Assembly: GCA_945837185.1 (NCBI GenBank)
Contig: CAMAMZ010000031.1
Location: 1 to 16,216 of the forward strand
Reading direction: 5' to 3'
DNA: 16,216 nucleotides
DNA from: an uncultured Bacteroidales bacterium
GTDB lineage: Bacteria; Bacteroidota; Bacteroidia; Bacteroidales; Bacteroidaceae
In this document: positions 14,888 to 16,216 of the stretch, piece after piece
Layout: each line of letters opens with the position of its first letter
How positions within the stretch are numbered: the first letter of the stretch is position 1
Position numbers and translations under genes: made by a program
Notes under the pieces: generated by a model
Told to the model about the DNA's origin: nothing
Databases searched by the model: none
The model's input: the letters and a program-made list of their open reading frames with translations, nothing else

Positions 14888-16165
14888 GTGAAGGAAAATT
14901 TGAGATTAGCAGCGATGACGCTGTTGCTGGTTGTATTCCATTCGTGGAGTCATGCCCAATCGGTCGATTCGCTTATCTTTCGAGACCTACATTCCAAGGG
15001 AATAGGATTCACTCATGACAACTCTATCGTTTTGCTGGAAAGCGGACAGGAGAAATTCGACGATATGTTTCAGGCCATTCGTCAGGCAAGGCATTCCATT
15101 CATCTGGAATACTTCAATTTCCGCAACGACTCCATCGCGCGTGAACTCTTTACGCTTTTAGCCGCCAAGGCGGCAGAGGGTGTGGAAGTGAGGGCCTTGT
15201 TTGATGCTTTTGGCAACTCATCGAACAACCGACCGCTCAAAAACCACCATCTTGATTCCATCCGTGCCCAAGGTATTGAAATCTACAAATTCGATCCCAT
15301 CACCTTTCCATGGGTGAATCATGTGTTCACACGCGACCATCGCAAGATTGTGGTCATTGATGGCAGGATTGCCTATACCGGAGGAATGAATGTGGCAGAC
15401 TATTATATCAAGGGCACCCCCCAAGTAGGGTCTTGGCATGATATGCACTGTCGTATAGAAGGAAGTGAAGTGAATACGCTCCAACGTATTTTTCTTAAAC
15501 TCTGGAACAAGGTGAGCGGCCAACATATTTCCGGCAGTGCGTATTTTCATGGCTACTACAACGAACATAGCTATTTCGAGGGACTGAAACCTGATACCAC
15601 CTGTAGCCGTGGCAAGAAAACGGTGGGTATCATAAACCGTGAACCTCGCACCAGTAGCGACATTATCCGTTTCTTTTATGTGAACGCCATCAACCATGCC
15701 CGCGACAGCATCAAGATTATCAATCCTTATTTCACACTCAACCATAGTTTGAAGAAGGCATTAAGGAAAGCAGTAGAACGAGGTGTTAAAGTAGATATCC
15801 TGCTTTCTATTCCCAGCGATATTCCCCTCACCCCCGATTGTGGTTTCTACAATGCGCATCGCCTGATGAAGAAAGGATGCAACGTATGGATGTACAAACC
15901 AGGATTTCACCATACGAAGATTATCATGGTCGACGGCAAGGTGTGTACGGTAGGAAGCGCCAATCTGAATGCCCGTAGTTTGAGTTGGGATTATGAAGCC
16001 AATGCCGTCATCATTGACAGTTGTACCACTCGCGAACTCGACCAACTCTTTGAGTCGCAGAAAAAAGACTGTTTCTTGCTGGATGAAGAAAAATGGGACG
16101 CATGGCGCACTCCATGGCAAAAATTCAGAGGATGGTTTGCCCATCTGCTGGCACCTCTGCTTTAA
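14888..16165 (+). CDS. Exported phospholipase D-type protein, probable cardiolipin synthase
   Basis: A 425-residue member of the phospholipase D superfamily. Both catalytic HxKxxxxD motifs are intact: HRKIVVID (H151, K153, D158) and HTKIIMVD (H342, K344, D349), each followed by the usual GG/GS-N segment (YTGGMNVAD and VGSANLNARS). Most likely it joins phospholipids to make cardiolipin, though phospholipase activity cannot be excluded. The N-terminus is a signal peptide (MKENLRLAAMTLLLVVFHSWSHA, probable cleavage before QS) rather than the two membrane helices of ClsA, so the active domain would act outside the inner membrane. The start is a GTG at 14888, chosen because it gives the basic n-region; an ATG at 14915 is the alternative. 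It begins 37 nt after kdsD, with no promoter between, so it is probably the third gene of the Kdo operon. Confidence 0.9.
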   Translation: MKENLRLAAMTLLLVVFHSWSHAQSVDSLIFRDLHSKGIGFTHDNSIVLLESGQEKFDDMFQAIRQARHSIHLEYFNFRNDSIARELFTLLAAKAAEGVEVRALFDAFGNSSNNRPLKNHHLDSIRAQGIEIYKFDPITFPWVNHVFTRDHRKIVVIDGRIAYTGGMNVADYYIKGTPQVGSWHDMHCRIEGSEVNTLQRIFLKLWNKVSGQHISGSAYFHGYYNEHSYFEGLKPDTTCSRGKKTVGIINREPRTSSDIIRFFYVNAINHARDSIKIINPYFTLNHSLKKALRKAVERGVKVDILLSIPSDIPLTPDCGFYNAHRLMKKGCNVWMYKPGFHHTKIIMVDGKVCTVGSANLNARSLSWDYEANAVIIDSCTTRELDQLFESQKKDCFLLDEEKWDAWRTPWQKFRGWFAHLLAPLL

Positions 16166-16192
16166 AGGCAAATCGGTCCATTAGATTTCCCG

Positions 16193-16216
16193 TCAGATTT
16201 CGTCGATGGGCACATA
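16193..16216 (-). CDS. Possible 3' end of a convergent gene, cut by the window edge
   Basis: Read on the minus strand from the window edge, eight codons are open (YVPIDEI and a TGA stop). They end 27 nt before the stop of the phospholipase D gene, the spacing expected for convergent neighbours. With so few codons this may be chance. No terminator hairpin is visible in the 27-bp gap. Confidence 0.2.
   Translation of the reverse strand, partial: YVPIDEI

Overview
The window looks like chromosomal DNA from a member of the Bacteroidales, most likely a Prevotella-like species. The evidence is a set of promoters of the Bacteroidetes type (TTG, about 20 nt, TAnnTTTG), proteins of typical Bacteroidales families (a DUF4840-like lipoprotein, a large two-RCK AspT-type transporter, a GHL10 hydrolase, a short CstA), few canonical Shine-Dalgarno sequences, and moderate GC. 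Nearly everything is core or housekeeping in character. I see no phage, CRISPR array, intact insertion sequence or toxin-antitoxin pair.

Layout. At the left edge is the 5' part of a tRNA-Asp(GTC) gene on the minus strand, with its own promoter. Positions 129-4945 hold six tightly packed minus-strand genes, read in the order cstA, a small outer-membrane beta-barrel protein, recR, a four-helix membrane protein, a family 2 glycosyltransferase and a GNAT acetyltransferase. Several junctions overlap (ATGA overlaps and one 26-bp overlap), so this is probably one operon driven from a promoter at about 4973-5002. That promoter interleaves with a divergent plus-strand promoter for a secreted GHL10 glycoside hydrolase (5035-6687). 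Then come a DUF4840-like lipoprotein with its own promoter and terminator (6859-7479) and an AspT/YidE-type transporter (7620-9317), followed by a hairpin terminator.

The 348-bp gap between the transporter and a convergent BadF/BadG-type sugar kinase (9666-10538, minus) holds the most unusual feature of the window: two identical perfect 20-bp palindromes flanking a different perfect 16-bp palindrome. Divergent from the kinase is a large multi-helix MscS-type mechanosensitive channel (10643-13060).

The right end is a likely three-gene operon under a strong consensus promoter: kdsA (Kdo-8-phosphate synthase, metal-dependent class by its residues), kdsD (arabinose-5-phosphate isomerase) and an exported phospholipase D-type cardiolipin synthase. 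Together these supply the LPS inner-core sugar Kdo and remodel membrane phospholipid. The last 24 bases may be the end of another, convergent gene.

Several genes concern the envelope (Kdo synthesis, cardiolipin, glycosyltransferase, glycan hydrolase, mechanosensitive channel, beta-barrel), and the kinase may recycle amino sugars. I found no convincing undescribed multi-gene system. The best leads are the palindrome cluster, the sorting-signal-like tail on the GHL10 enzyme, and the extra C-terminal domain of the glycosyltransferase.
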